A program made the translations under genes and the position numbers. Shown here in pieces: positions 46,816 to 58,224 of a stretch of 64,000 nt of DNA. The notes below the pieces were generated by a model, which did no database searches, had not been told where the DNA came from, and saw only the letters and a program-made list of their open reading frames with translations. This DNA comes from Desmodus rotundus (lineage: Eukaryota > Chordata > Mammalia > Chiroptera > Phyllostomidae), in NCBI RefSeq assembly GCF_022682495.2, contig NC_071393.1:116762239-116826238 (forward strand), given 5' to 3'. How positions within the stretch are numbered: position 1 is the stretch's first letter; every line of letters starts with the position of its first letter.

Positions 46816-47165
46816 CACCACCCTGCCCTGCCACCCAACTTCCCCCCAGCTCAACGCGCCCCATGAAACCTTGTTTTCGTCAGCCTAGTCATCCAGGTGT
46901 GATGACTCAGGAGTCAATGTGGGACGGACTGCCAGGGGAAGACAGGCCTGTGTCAGCACAGCGGCTTTCCTGACCTTTAAGGCGGCAAGGAGCTACTTCA
47001 ATCTGAAACGTGTGGCTGCTGAGTGATTTCAGTCTCAACCATAACAGGACACAATAGCTGGGCAGAGAAGCAGAAGCGATCCCCACTCACTGTGCTTTCC
47101 ACAACTCATTCTGGGTCTTCTCCCAAACCCAAGGTCACCTCTGAGACCTCGTGACTTACGAGAGG
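46816..47165. other. intergenic, nothing recognised
   Basis: No gene or repeat recognised. Confidence 0.3.
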
Positions 47166-47167
47166 CA

Positions 47168-47331
47168 GTTTGCACATATGTGCACATATCTCCCAGGTTG
47201 CGTCTGTCTGCAAGTCCAAGACAAAGTCCCAGTGCTTTCCACACTAGGTGCTTGGGAGTCCCTGTTCCTACAGGCATCTGTTCTTCAAGAGCCATCGCCC
47301 CTCCCCTGCTGCATCTCTGGCACCTGCTCTA
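47168..47331 (+). repeat. unclassified repeat, copy A
   Basis: This segment pairs with 48792-48980. Shared blocks: TTTGCACAYRTGTG, GACAAAGTCCCAGTGC, CTAGGTGCTTG, GGCATCT...TTCTT and the exact CCCCTGCTGCATCTCTGG with CACCTGCTCT. Copy A lacks about 24 bases present in copy B. The family is unknown to me; an LTR or other dispersed repeat is likely. Confidence 0.85.
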
Positions 47332-48791
47332 CTGCCCAGATATTCCTTCTAGACCCAGTTTTTGCAACTTTGTTGCAAATGGAGAGAAAACAGAAATCAC
47401 CTTCTAGAAGGCAGGATGGTCTCACCAAACGCGTGCTTCACTCTGCCCAAAATTGATCCAACAACTTTTCTGGTTAGTCCTCAAAGGCTGCCTTCAAAGT
47501 ACATCATCTGTGTCAAGAAATCCACTTTAGATTATGTGCTGCATAAACTAGTCACCCATCTGCCCGCAACACCATATGTGTATAGCGAGGGCAGATACTA
47601 GGCAGCATGCTCTAAAGTAGACTTTTTTTCACCTGAAATATCGGGATTACCCATCTAAGCCAGTGATTTCTTACATTTGGTGGTTACCAGACTGTTTGAA
47701 GATCTAATGAAAATTATTGGCCCTTCCTTCCCCTTAGAAAATATATAGGTATTTGTCAATTTTGCATTATATTATTTCAGGGATTCACAGGCTTCCATGA
47801 AACCCATATGTAGACCCCCAAGGTAAAAATCTTTCATCCGTCAACAGTCGCACTCACGATTCAAGCCACACAGCTGCTGATAGAGTGCGTAGTCCACAGC
47901 ATAGACTTGGGAGTCCACAGTTGTCATCATTTGTCACAGTGTAGCAGACCAGGAGATCCTCATGCTTGCAAGAAGTAAACCTACTTGACATGAAGCAGAA
48001 TGTTTGACTCAGCAGCCACTTTGATCTGGCAACTGATACAGTATGTCGATGGTGAGAGGGAAGGCCGGAGAGGAGGGTGGGGTGAGGTTCAGGGACGGAA
48101 CGGAGACCGTAGGTTAAGTACATTACTTGATTGCTTTTTAATGGTTGGAAGCATAATGGTTCTTTAAAGTAATGTCATAATGTCACTTTGACAAAATGCT
48201 CTTGTGCTGAAATTAGCCATGTCAAGTGCCTTCCAAATGCAGTGAATGGGAGATTAGGACAACCTTTGTGAGACAGGGGGGCGTGCATAGAACACAATCA
48301 CAAGGGCATAAGACCCCCAGGCTTTGTTCCTGTGGCTAAAAGTGCTTATTACAACCAAAGGGCAAACGCCTCTAGTTAGAGTAATACCAGGAGCTTCGAT
48401 AGTACTTTGTCTTATCAGCCATTTACACTGTAGACAGAATTTTTGCCTGCTCCTTCTCTGAAGGTCTTTTGACTCACAGGAGGGTAGAGAGGGCATAAGA
48501 ATGCTAGGAATTGGAGGGGAAGATATGCGAGAGAGCTTGAGGGATGGGAGCTTGAGGCATTGAAACCGAATTGAATGTGTCATGATTTTTGTCCAGGTTG
48601 ATTCCGGTTTCCACCAAGGCTCAAGGGATTGACTTGATTGGATCATTGGCCTCAAGAACAAATTCTGGCCATAAACTAGGAATCCCTGTTCCTGCTCCAA
48701 CTTCAGTAAGTGTCCTGAGTAGAGGTTTTCTATTATCAACCTATCTTTATGCTTCATATTAGGAGGTACTGTTGGTACCGCCACATACATG
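47332..48791. other. intergenic, nothing recognised
   Basis: Sequence between the paired repeats. A 194-codon minus-strand frame at 48254-48838 is the longest uninterrupted frame in the window; its product has no recognisable domain, its composition is that of AT/GC-balanced noncoding DNA, and I do not call it a gene. Confidence 0.35.
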
Positions 48792-48980
48792 TGTTTGCAC
48801 ACGTGTGGGCGTGTCTGCCAGGCTGGATCGGCCTGCAAATGCCAGACAAAGTCCCAGTGCGTTCCATGCTAGGTGCTTGTGAGCCCGTTGGTTTCTCAGC
48901 TGACACAGCCCTATTCCTATTGGCATCTCTTCTTGGAGAATCAATTCCCTTCCCCTGCTGCATCTCTGGCACCTGCTCTT
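48792..48980 (+). repeat. unclassified repeat, copy B
   Basis: Longer partner of copy A at 47168-47331, 1.62 kb downstream in the same orientation. It contains an extra segment with GTTGGTTTCTCAGCTGACAC. Similarity ends at CACCTGCTCT on the right. Confidence 0.85.
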
Positions 48981-48999
48981 CCATTTGCTTATGAGTTCA

Positions 49000-49440
49000 T
49001 TCATTCAGCAAAAGTGTGGTGAGCACCCACCTATGTCAGGCGCACTACACTGCTGGGGATCCGGGATAGAGGGATGAAGAAAGCAGACCCATCCCTGCCC
49101 TTGTGGAGCCCACAGTCTGGTGGGGGGCGGACATCAAAGAATGACTAAACTATAATTAATGGATGGCATCTGTGAAAAGTACCACGGAAGAGAAGCACCG
49201 AGAGCCAGGGGAACATATGCCCTGATCCATTGTGGAGAGGGCAGTGGCGACCAGAGCTGTTGGGGGGAGGTGGAACGGCGTGGGGCGGTTTGTCTACGGA
49301 AGTGATAACTCAGTCAAGCGCTGAAGGATGAGTAATGCGAGCAGTTGAAGGAGGAGAGGCCCAGTCTCGGTGAAGAGAAGGCAGGCAGCCACGTGGCCTG
49401 AAATGACAGGAACGCACTAGCTTGCGGCTTGAGGTGCCCG
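49000..49440. mobile_element. old mammalian interspersed repeat, unnamed
   Basis: TTCATTCATTCAGCAAAAG, GAGCACCCACCTATGTCAGGC, GCTGGGGATCCGGGATAG, CTGCCCTTGTGGAGCCCACAG and ACTATAATTAATGG are the layout of a common old mammalian repeat. I do not assign the family or orientation. Confidence 0.45.
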
Positions 49441-49639
49441 AGTGACTGGAGAGATGGCTCTACCTCTTTCTCACTTTACCACCTCTGAAAGCACTGTTGA
49501 GTTACATTTCCACAGAGAGACCCTCCCCCATTTTTAAGTTGGTGGCGCCACCCGACCAGCCTGCCTATCGACGCATCCATGCCCCTCACCCAAGGCAGGC
49601 ACTCCACCCCTTTCCTTCGTCCCTCATCCCTCTCCAGCG

Positions 49640-50180
49640 TCTCCCAACTGCTCTCCTGTCCGCTCTCCGCAGGAAGCCAGAGTGACCCTTTTACAGTGCT
49701 GGTGGACCACATCAGAGCCCACAAGACCCCCGGCAATCTGGCGCCCACCTTCTGCTTGACCTGCTGGCCCCCCACAGTCCCTCTCAATCTCTCTCTTCTA
49801 GCCACACTGACCTCCCTGCTGAGCTTTGAACAAGCCAACCACGTTCCCACCTCAGGACCTTTGCACTTGCCATTCCCTGTGCCAAGGGCACTTTTGTTCC
49901 AGATATCCACACAGCTTGTTTCCTCACTTCTGCTCAAATGCCACCTCCTCAAGGGGGCCTTCCCTAACCCCCCCCCCACTCTCAATCTTGTTGTCTTACA
50001 TGATACTCCGTGCCTTGTTTATTCACTGGCTGTCTTCCCCATGGTGCTGTGAACTTCGGGAGGTTCAGGCCCTTGTCAGTGTGTTCACCGTTGTATCTCC
50101 TGTGCTTAGGGCGGTGCTGGATACTTAGTCCGGGCTCCCCGACATTTGTTGAATGAGTGAATGAATGAATGAATGAACGG
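49640..50180 (+). mobile_element. L2 element, 3' portion
   Basis: Well-ordered L2: AGCCAGAGTGACCCTTTTAC, ACCTCAGGACCTTTGCACTTG, CTGCTCAAATGCCACCTCC, GGGGCCTTCCCTAACC, CTGTATCTCCTGTGCTTAGG-like sequence and terminal TTGTTGAATGAGTGAATGAATG. The opposing 169-codon minus-strand frame at 49476-49985 is antisense to this L2 and is not a gene. Confidence 0.85.
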
Positions 50181-52520
50181 CATCACCACCCTGGACACCA
50201 CCCTCCGCCCCTGCCTCCTCACCACTTCCCAGTAACTTCAGTGAAGGGGAGGGAGGAAGTGCTCAATGTCAAGACCCTATAGGTTCCTTCTGATGTCCCA
50301 CACTTTCCCAACCTGCTAGCGAGGAGCAGGCTTTTGGTAGCCATGGAAATGGGGGGTAGAGCAGCTTCCAAGTGAGTGAGTGTCTGGGATAAAGAGGGAA
50401 AAAGCTCCTGGTGGTACTCGGGCCCAGGCACAGAAGGGAGGCGGCATCCTGGCCCACAGGTCACGGGGCCGTAGGGGTGGAGACAGGCTGTGTAGTAGCT
50501 TGGCGTTGGGAGGACCTGATCCGTGACAAAGCGGGGCCCCACCAGCAGATGAAACTGTGTGGCACCCAGCTGACTGCTGCCGCTCACAGAACGACTCTGG
50601 CAGCTGTTTTCCCTGTGAGTCTATGCCCTTTCCTCTGGCTCGGTGTTTCCCAAACTGCCGTCACGTGCGTACCACGACCACCGTTTCGGCTGCCTCCACG
50701 AACTACTGGCAGGGTTACTGACTTCCTTTTTTAAGTCAACTCACTTTTATTACTTGGACACATGTATTTTAAAAGGGAACAGATAAGGGAGACCAAAAGG
50801 AAAAGTGCGGCCAGCAGGACAAACCCTGCCCCAGAGGAAGAGCTGCAGGCCGAGGCGGCAATGGCGGGGAAGGCAGGGAGGAGCGCGGGGGGGGGGGGGG
50901 GGGGGGAGGGCCCTCTAGCCGCTGAGCAGAGGGAAGGAGAGAGGCTGCCGGACCCTGGGAATCACATGGGTGGGAGCTGCAGCCTGAGAGGGAGAGCTGG
51001 CCCTCAGGAGGGAGGTCGTGAGAAGGGAAGGTGTGGTGGGACTGTGTGGCGCTGTAGGTGTGTGGTGAGGAATGGACCAGGACACAGGGCTGAGACTAGG
51101 GGCAGGGCCTGAGGCAGGTGTGTAGGAAAGGACACCTGGAGCAGGTAAGGGTTAGGACAAAAGCAGGGTGTGGTTTAGGGAAGGGGTGCTTAAGAGTGGG
51201 GCACAAGGGGGGCTGCCTAAAAAGTTAAGGGGAAGAAGCCTGGGGGATGCAGAGGAGAACGCTGAGATTTGGAAGGGATCACAGTGGAGTGGCCTAGAAA
51301 GGGACTTGGAGGGAAGGGCAGCGTTGGGGTGTGTTCCCCTTCCCCCTCCCCAGATGGGCTGGGCTGTCCTCCTGGGACTGGGCAATGACCCTCGAGTTGC
51401 TCGCAGCGTAGCGCCTGAAGTCATCTCACGAGGCACTGGTACTTGTGCCCAGCTCCAAAACAAAGCATCCCAATGGGGACTTTGTGGGTCAGAAAGCAGA
51501 ACTGGGCTCTTCCGTCAAGCAGATAAAAGAGCCCTTGGGGGCACTGGGAACTAAGAAGCGTGTTAGGGAATGAGAACTAAGGTGGAGGAGACCAGAAAGG
51601 TGAGCGGTCACACAGAGATCTGTCACAGCCGGAAATGCCAACTGCGAAGACACGGAGCTGCATTTGGATTCTAGACTCACATGCAGAATCACACAAATGA
51701 TGTGCATGAGAAATTAAATGCGTGCAGGCAGCCTTGCCCCTCGCAGGTGCTCCTGGTCCTTACTCTGGCAAATAGGATGCTCCTTGCTAAGGAAATGTGG
51801 GTGCTTCCAAGTACTAAGAGGGTAGCAAGCTAGTACCTCATTTCTAAAGGCACGTGATTCTCAGTACCTATGACAGTGCTTGTGGCAAGCACTGATGGTT
51901 TGAGCTTCAGCTGGTTTGAGTTGGGCATCTGTCATTGGCAATCAATTCAAAGTGAAAAGGAAATGCTGACAAAATTCGGGTGCAGTCAGCACTCTCGGTT
52001 TCCCCATTTGAGACGATGGGAGCCCTTCCCAGACCGCTCAGAGCTCAGGGCCGCTGAGGGCATCGGCAGCATGGACCCCACAACTAACAACTTGGGCACT
52101 CTTAACAGGGATCCATAAATTCCTGAGTTTTACTTTAGGCTTGTTTGTTTCTTTCTACTTATTCTATTTACCCCCAGAATAAAAGTGAGCCTGAGCCCAG
52201 GGTCCCACCCTGCTGCCCTGAGAGGGCGTGATGCCAGCGAGTGAAAGACTAGAAGATGAATTCAGACTTGTTACTTTCCTATCGGTTTTCCATGGGAATT
52301 CACACTGAATTTAAAGCAGGTTGCAGTGGCTGAGGTAGCTGTAGGAAGGGGCAGGGGGCTGGGTGCAGGAAGGAGGAGGGAGGAGCGGGAGGCCGGGGTG
52401 ATAGATAGTACAGGGCGCTTGTCCTTTACAGCTTCGCGTCTCTCCCTGCAAGACTTACTGGCTGAAGCTGTTACTCTGCCTCCAGAGGACACGATCCTGA
52501 CTCAACCCTTGCCTCTCCCC
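50181..52520. other. intergenic with poly-G tract, otherwise nothing recognised
   Basis: GA/GC-rich sequence with no recognised exon. A pure G run of 20 lies at 50887-50906. Overlapping frames on both strands are attributed to base composition. Confidence 0.35.
50887..50906 (+). repeat. G20 homopolymer
   Basis: Twenty G in a row, directly followed by AGGG and preceded by GAGCGC. A tract this long can form G-quadruplexes and is prone to length error in sequencing. Confidence 0.95.
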
Positions 52521-52984
52521 TCCCCCCACCCAGCCCAGTCCACTGCCTACCTCTCACCTGCCCACTCCGCCCCATGCTGCTGCCACCGCCTGTGTTCACT
52601 TCAAAATTTCATTCTGTGGTCACCTGGGTGACCGCAAGAGCCTTCTAAGAAGGCTCTGTTCCCACGCTCGCCTTGCACCCCAACTGCCTTCCCCACAAAG
52701 CAGCCAGTGTAGCCTCTCCAAGAGACAAATCTGCTTACAGTCTCTCGGTGGCTCCCCTTTGCTCTTAGGAAAAAGTAAAAAAATCCTTAATTATGCCTGC
52801 CTCATCTAGCTGTGGCCTCTCTCTCTGGCCTCGCCCTCTCCCTCACTCTGCTCCAGCCACGCTGACTTCGCTCACCTCCTTAAAGGACTGTGCTCCGTCC
52901 CAGCTCAGGGCCTTTGCACTTGCTGTTCCCTTTGCCTAGAATGCCCTTCCCACTCTTTCTTAAGATCTGGTTTATGATCTAGCT
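52521..52984 (+). mobile_element. L2 element, left part of an interrupted copy
   Basis: L2 order: CAGCCAGTGTAGCCTC, TCGGTGGCTCCCCTTTGC, TCCAGCCACGCTGACTTCG, GGGCCTTTGCACTTGCTGTTCC and TGCCTAGAATGCCC, stopping at GATCTAGCT, where a hAT element begins. The same L2 resumes at 53918. Confidence 0.8.
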
Positions 52985-53170
52985 CAGTGATTTTCAACCT
53001 TTCTCCTCTTGTGGCACACATAAACTAATTACTAAAATCCTGTGGCACATGAAAAAATATGTTTTTGCAGTTTTGATCAAAATACAGGTATAATTTTGAT
53101 TGATTTAACTCCCAAATTATAGTAATGACCTATCTTTTATGCTCCAAAATGACTTTTTAAAAAATCAGGT

Positions 53171-53621
53171 TCTACCCTGAACAGTGTGGTTCAGTTGGTT
53201 GGGTGGGCATTGTCCCACAAAACAAAAGGTCCCTGTTTGATTCCCAGTCAGGGCAGATGCCTGGGTTGTGGGTTTGGTTCCCTGGTCAGGGTGTGTATGA
53301 GGCAGCCAATTGGTGTTTCTCTTTCACATCAATGTTTCTCTTCCTCTCTTTGTACCTCCCTTCCCCTCTCTCTCTATTTTTAAAAAAGATTTTATTTGTT
53401 TATTTTTTTAAAGAGAGGAGAAAGGAGAGAGCAAGAGAGAGAGAAACATCAATGTGTGGTTGCCTATCATGCGCCCCCTACTGGGGACCTGGCCTACAAC
53501 CCAGGCATGTGCCCTGACTGGGAATCGAACCAGCTACCCTTTGGTTCATAGGTTGGCACTCAATCCACTGAGCCACACGAACCAGGGCCCCTCTTTCTAA
53601 AATAAATAAATAAAATCTTAA
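53171..53621 (+). mobile_element. VES-type SINE nested in hAT
   Basis: Forward SINE with GTGTGGTTCAGTTGGTTGGG, TTGATTCCCAGTCAGGGC and a CT tract, resumed after an internal insertion by CTCTTTCTAAAATAAATAAAT and an A-rich tail. An exact 12-bp target duplication aaaaaatcaggt lies at 53159-53170 and 53622-53633, which proves the two parts are one element. Confidence 0.9.
53376..53588 (-). mobile_element. VES-type SINE nested inside the SINE
   Basis: Reverse full-length VES: AAAGATTTTATTTG tail, GA-rich tract, CATCAATGTGTGGTTGCC, GCGCCCCCTACTGGGGACC, CAACCCAGGCATGTGCCC and CAATCCACTGAGCCACACG head. It sits in the CT-rich tract of the forward copy, with a possible short CCCCTCT duplication. Confidence 0.9.
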
Positions 53622-53917
53622 AAAAAATCAGGTGCCTATACTTGTATATAAGGATATCTGGTACCAAAAATGAACTGATCAGATGCAACCTTATTATGCA
53701 ACTCTATTATAAGATGCAATAAGATGCAACTCTATTATATGACCTATATATATTTAAGGCTCAAGACAGGGAATTCACACCAGACAGCTGTTGTTGTGTT
53801 GGCTGTTGCCATTTTTTTATTTGACACTCTAAGGGAAAAGAGGTCAGTGTCTCTGACTAACTAGTCAGGTATTGCTTGTTTTAAAAATTCTGGCGGCACG
53901 CCGGTTGAAACCCCCTG

Positions 53918-54115
53918 CTCTAGTCCGTCTGTCCTTTTACACATTCTTACAGATAACCCTCGTTACCACAATTTTATGTACAGTGTGTGAGCGTCTGATC
54001 AATGGTGTCTTCCCAAATAAATGGTAAGCTCCCTGAGGGCAGGGAGGGGCCATGTCTGTTCTGCTTACTCTGGGTCTCCAGCGCCGGCCACAGGACCAGG
54101 CTGAGTCTTACCTAC
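53918..54115 (+). mobile_element. L2 element, right part of the interrupted copy
   Basis: TGGTAAGCTCCCTGAGGGC, AGGGAGGGGCCATGTCTG, TTCTGCTTACTCTGGGTCTCC continues the L2 left at 52984. A further L2-like 3' end (GTGAATAAGTGAATGAAT) lies at 54190-54375. Confidence 0.75.
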
Positions 54116-54375
54116 CCCTGAAGATCCTGCTTGAACAGATCCCTAGAGCTCCCCCTGCCTCCCTCCTTGCCTTGTCACCAACGTGAGTCAGCGCGGACCG
54201 ACACCGTGCAGTTACTGTGCCACCCTTTGATCATTTGCTTGCACCTCTGTCTCGCCCATCGTCTGTGGAGTCCCACAGGGGGACGACCCCTGGCTTTGCT
54301 GTGCAGGTTTCTCTGACACCCCGCACCGTGCTTGGCCCGCAGGAAATGACTGTGTGAATAAGTGAATGAATCTGT

Positions 54376-56587
54376 GGAGACAGCTCCCTGAGACCGGGTG
54401 CTGTCCCCGGTAAACCAAGGGGCTGAGACAGACGATTCTGTCTTTTTTCTAACACTGGGGCTCCAACATCACATGCCTGTGCCTGTCAGCACCCCTCTGC
54501 GTTGTCCCCCATTGCCTTTAACTGTCGCCCTGGTAATTAACAAACTTGCTGCTACCACACTTCCTCTATTTCATTATGCAAAGGAAGCCTCACACCTAGG
54601 GGCTTTCTATAGATTATGCAAAAAAAAAAAAAAAGCATTTTAATATCTCCTTCCTCTTTGGCTCAAGTTTTTTAGGTAGGTCTTTCTCATGTTTATAAAG
54701 CAACCTTTTCATTTTCTAATTATTTAGAAGTACTTGCAGTACTTAAAAAGTTATGAAGACTAACATAGTGGAGACCCATAAATGCACCAAAGTACGTGTA
54801 GCTGAGGAAATAGAATGTGACCCAGGTACCTAAGCCTTTTCTTTAAAGAAGGACCTCTACCATCTGAGACCTCCCTAGATGCACTCGTACATTTCCATGG
54901 AATGGGAAAGTCGATTTCACACAACGCATCCAGGACAGAGCCTGGTGTCTCCTTGTCCAGGCTGGAAGTTTTCACCCTGTACTCTCTTCTAAGAAAAATG
55001 CATCTCCCTCCTCCCTCAGGCCTCAGCAGGCCTTCACCACATTCCTTTCAAGGACAGGCCTGGAGACTCTCTGAACCAAGAGGACCCCAGAGGGGAAGGA
55101 ATCCAGAATCCCACCCAGCACAGCATTGCCTTCCTAATTGTTCCACCCTGGGGGCTCCGTGAGATGTGTGGGGAGCTCCAAACCCCGTGGAGGAAGGCCT
55201 CAGAAAAGAAAAAGGAAAACAAACAAAGGAGACATGAGCATTCAGATTGAGAGGAACATGTTTTCATTCATGGTGAAGTCTTCTGGAGGTGGGATTCATC
55301 TAGGAATGCACCCTAGAAGTCAACTTAATCATTCTTTCACTTCCTATCTGTAGGCTAGACCTGGAGCTAGAGGTTGGGGTTTGAGTATGAATAAGATATG
55401 ATTCATAACCTCGAGAAACTTAAAGAGGTAAAGAAACATTTATGCTATAGTGTGATAATAGCTACCATAAAGATGTATGTGCAGGGTGTGAAGGACACTT
55501 CTGAGTCAACATACTCAGAGCTTCTTAGAGGAGGTGATGGTTGTCCTGCATTGGGAAGGATGGCACGTGCAAGGCATGATGTGTCCAGAATGCTTGTGGG
55601 GAGCTGCAGGTGGCTCCGCCTTCCTGGAGCAAAAGGTGGGCATGGACGGTGGTAGGCTATGTGGCCAGAGCTACAGCACCAAGGTCTACGTGCTAAGCTG
55701 CAGAGTCTGAACCTTCTGCAAGCTGGGGGTGGCCACTGGATGGTTCAAGGCAGGGGAGAGTCCTGAAGAGAAATCGAAAGCCCTGTGAACTGGTGTGGTG
55801 GGGAACTGGAGAAGTAAGACCAATCAGGAGGGGGTCACAGGGTTAAGGTGAGGAGTGGTGAGAGTCTGAACTCAGTTGGTGTCAAAGGCGAAGGAGAGGA
55901 AGGAAGAAAGCAAGCAGAGAAGTGTCCAGTAGCCACGGAGAGTGAGGGAAGGGAGGGTTCTGGGTAGTTCTCAAGATTTGGATTTGGCTGACTGGGAGCT
56001 GGCAGTGCTCTTCACTGACAGAACAAATTCCAGAGAATAAGTAGACCTTGGCATGGTCTTTGGGTGATGGAACTGAAGTTGAAAGTAGAAGGGATAAGAC
56101 CCCCACAGAATCTATAAGCACGAAAGTCACTACAAGCAGAAAGAAGGGCATCGAAGGGTCAAGCCAGATTAGGGTGTGGATTATAGGGACTCTGAACAGG
56201 CACCCAGTTTTCTGAGGTGACATCCTGGCACAACTTGGGAGGACACAGCTTCAGTGAAGGGATATCTCGCAGTTCCAGGGTGCGAGTCTTGGGTGTCCAT
56301 TTTAGCACCAGTGTAAGATCGAGGATGAAATCACCTACGGGCCTTAGTGAAGCAGCTCAATCTCCACTCAATTTGAGTCCAGTTTTTTTTTTTAATTTGG
56401 ATAATTTATATTTAATTGGTTTTTTAAACAGTTTGATACATCTCAGTGGGGGTGGAGGAAGAGAGATAGAAAACACACATTGCAATTACTAGGCACTTTG
56501 GAGGAATACAGGAGAAAACCAGAAAAGGAAGCTGGATTCCATTTTTAAATTTTAGGGCTTTAAATAAAACCAAAGTTATATCTAGTT
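54376..56587. other. intergenic, mostly unassigned
   Basis: A run of 14 A lies at 54619-54633. The part at 55340-56340 has the layout of an old mammalian repeat (GGTTTGAGTATGAATAAG; GGCATGATGTGTCCAGAATGC) but is not named. No exon is seen. Confidence 0.3.
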
Positions 56588-56601
56588 AAAGAATCAAATA
56601 G

Positions 56602-56948
56602 CATGGATGGAACTGGAGAGCATTATGTTAAGTGAAATAAGCCAGATGGTGAGGGACAAATACCATATGATCTCACCTTTAACTGGAACATAATAAATAG
56701 AAAAAAAAAAGGAAACAAAATATAACCAGAGACATTGAAGTTAAGAACAATCTAACAATGGCTGGGGGGAGTGGGGAGGGGACAGTGGGAAGAGGGGATT
56801 ACAGGAACTACTATAAAGGACACATGGACAAAATCAATGGTGAGGGTGGAGGTGGGGGAGGGAGGGGGGTTTAGCTGGGGTGGGGTGGAGGGATGGGGAG
56901 AAAAGGTACACAACTGTAATTGAATAACAATAATAAATTAAAATAAAA
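56602..56948 (+). mobile_element. 5'-truncated bat L1 3' end
   Basis: GTTAAGTGAAATAAGCCAG, ACCATATGATCTCACC, TATAACCAGAGACATTGAAG, a G-rich 3' UTR tract (GGTGGAGGTGGGGGAGGG) and CAACTGTAATTGAATAAC with an A-rich tail are a young-looking bat L1 end. An exact 14-bp target duplication aaagaatcaaatag is at 56588-56601 and 56949-56962. Confidence 0.95.
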
Positions 56949-57241
56949 AAAGAATCAAATAGTCATGTATCAAAAATGTCAGTTGCGAAGCCCTTTTCCT
57001 GCTCCCTTGAGACAATTACTTTCAACATTTATTAGATGAGTCTTTTCGTATTTACGTCCATAGTTCCAAATAACATGAGTATATCGATACTTCCTGATTT
57101 TGTCTCTATTAGGCATAGTCTATTGACGTTCCAACGTGGCAGACAAAGGTTTAGCCATGTTTACTCTACCCTCATTTCGACCACACACCCGCTTCCCATT
57201 CCCCCGTCCTCTCCATATAATTATGTCATATTTGGTTATAC

Positions 57242-58224
57242 TGTTAGGGTAGAGAGCTAGATATTATAAAGGAATGGAGCAAAGGGAATCAAACAGATTA
57301 AGCATAATAAACTGGGGAGCTGAATCAGATGCTGAGCCTGTTTCACTAGGAAGTGGCAGCATTCACAGATTCCCCAGGGGACTGCTGCATTGGGACCTAA
57401 TCCCAGAAGCAGGAAGAAAGCTACAGATGGTTGCCTGTCACTACTGGTCATTACCTATCATTACCAGGGAAGGAATAAGCAATAAAAGGGAAATTCCTCT
57501 GCTGGGCACGTGCCCAGCAGAAGCCAAGGTGGTATAGGAAGAGGTACTTCTACCATGAGACATGCCCAGTAGGAGCCAAGATGGTGACCACAATGCCTGT
57601 CTATCTAACCTGGGAAAAAGATTGGATTGAACAAGAGACAGAATCCCAGAAGATCTAGGAAATGGATCGGCTAGGGGGGAAACCAGCAGAAGCTTGTGAA
57701 AGACTGGGAAATTGATTGGTTAGTTTGAAAGGTTGAAAGGGTGCCTGGTCCTTCCCAAGCCTGCAATAATATAATCCAAGGCAATGAAGCTCTCTCTCTC
57801 CCCCACGAACATGCACTCAACCCCTTCATTCATGTATCTCTCTCCACAGCAGCCATGCGGGCCTAGCAGCTGCGCGGGCCCAGGCTCCAAGCGCAAGCCT
57901 GGGTACAGCAGCACAGTACCACCTGAAGTGCATCTGGGAACAGAAGCTGAGCTTGCTGGATGGAGACAAAGGCTGAACTGGACTAAGCTTTGCTATGGAC
58001 TGACTAAATGGCAGAGAATTTATGGACACTGGCCTTTCTTCTGGGCTTGTTGAAGACTTTTCCACCGTGGGACAGATGAAGATGAGGCACTAGGATCCTG
58101 GGGGCAGCCTTCTATTTCCACCCACCCCAATAAATCTTACCACTAAACCTCATCCTCCCTTGTGTGGGTCCCTGGAAATGCTTTCTCAGGACCCCACGAT
58201 GGGACCCCATTTCCACTGGCAACA
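57242..58224 (+). mobile_element. endogenous-retrovirus LTR, apparently solo
   Basis: A segment of about 980 bp begins TGTTAGGG and ends GGCAACA. It has a poly(A) signal AATAAA at 58129-58134 followed by a U5-like stretch (CTCATCCTCCCTTGTGTGGG). No gag, pol or env coding is visible on either side, so it is probably a solo LTR. Flanking 4-6 bp duplications were not found, so exact ends are uncertain. Confidence 0.65.

Larger units (their letters stand above)
52985..53917 (+). mobile_element. non-autonomous hAT transposon, split by SINEs
   Basis: Left end CAGTGATTTTCAACC with CTTGTGGCACAC and right end (reverse complement) CAGGGGGTTTCAACC with GGCGTGCCGCC form terminal inverted repeats. Flanks atctagct and ctctagtc share TCTAG. 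Internal ATTTGACACTCTAAGGG and AGGTCAGTGTCTCTGACTAA are non-coding. Without the SINE cargo the element is about 470 bp. Confidence 0.8.

Noticed and set aside
48254..48838. 194-codon minus-strand frame, the longest in the window
   Set aside because: No recognisable domain, no splice or promoter context, runs into the copy B repeat, and the length is not improbable across 64 kb in six frames.
49476..49985. 169-codon minus-strand frame
   Set aside because: Largely antisense to an L2 3' portion; no domain or gene context.
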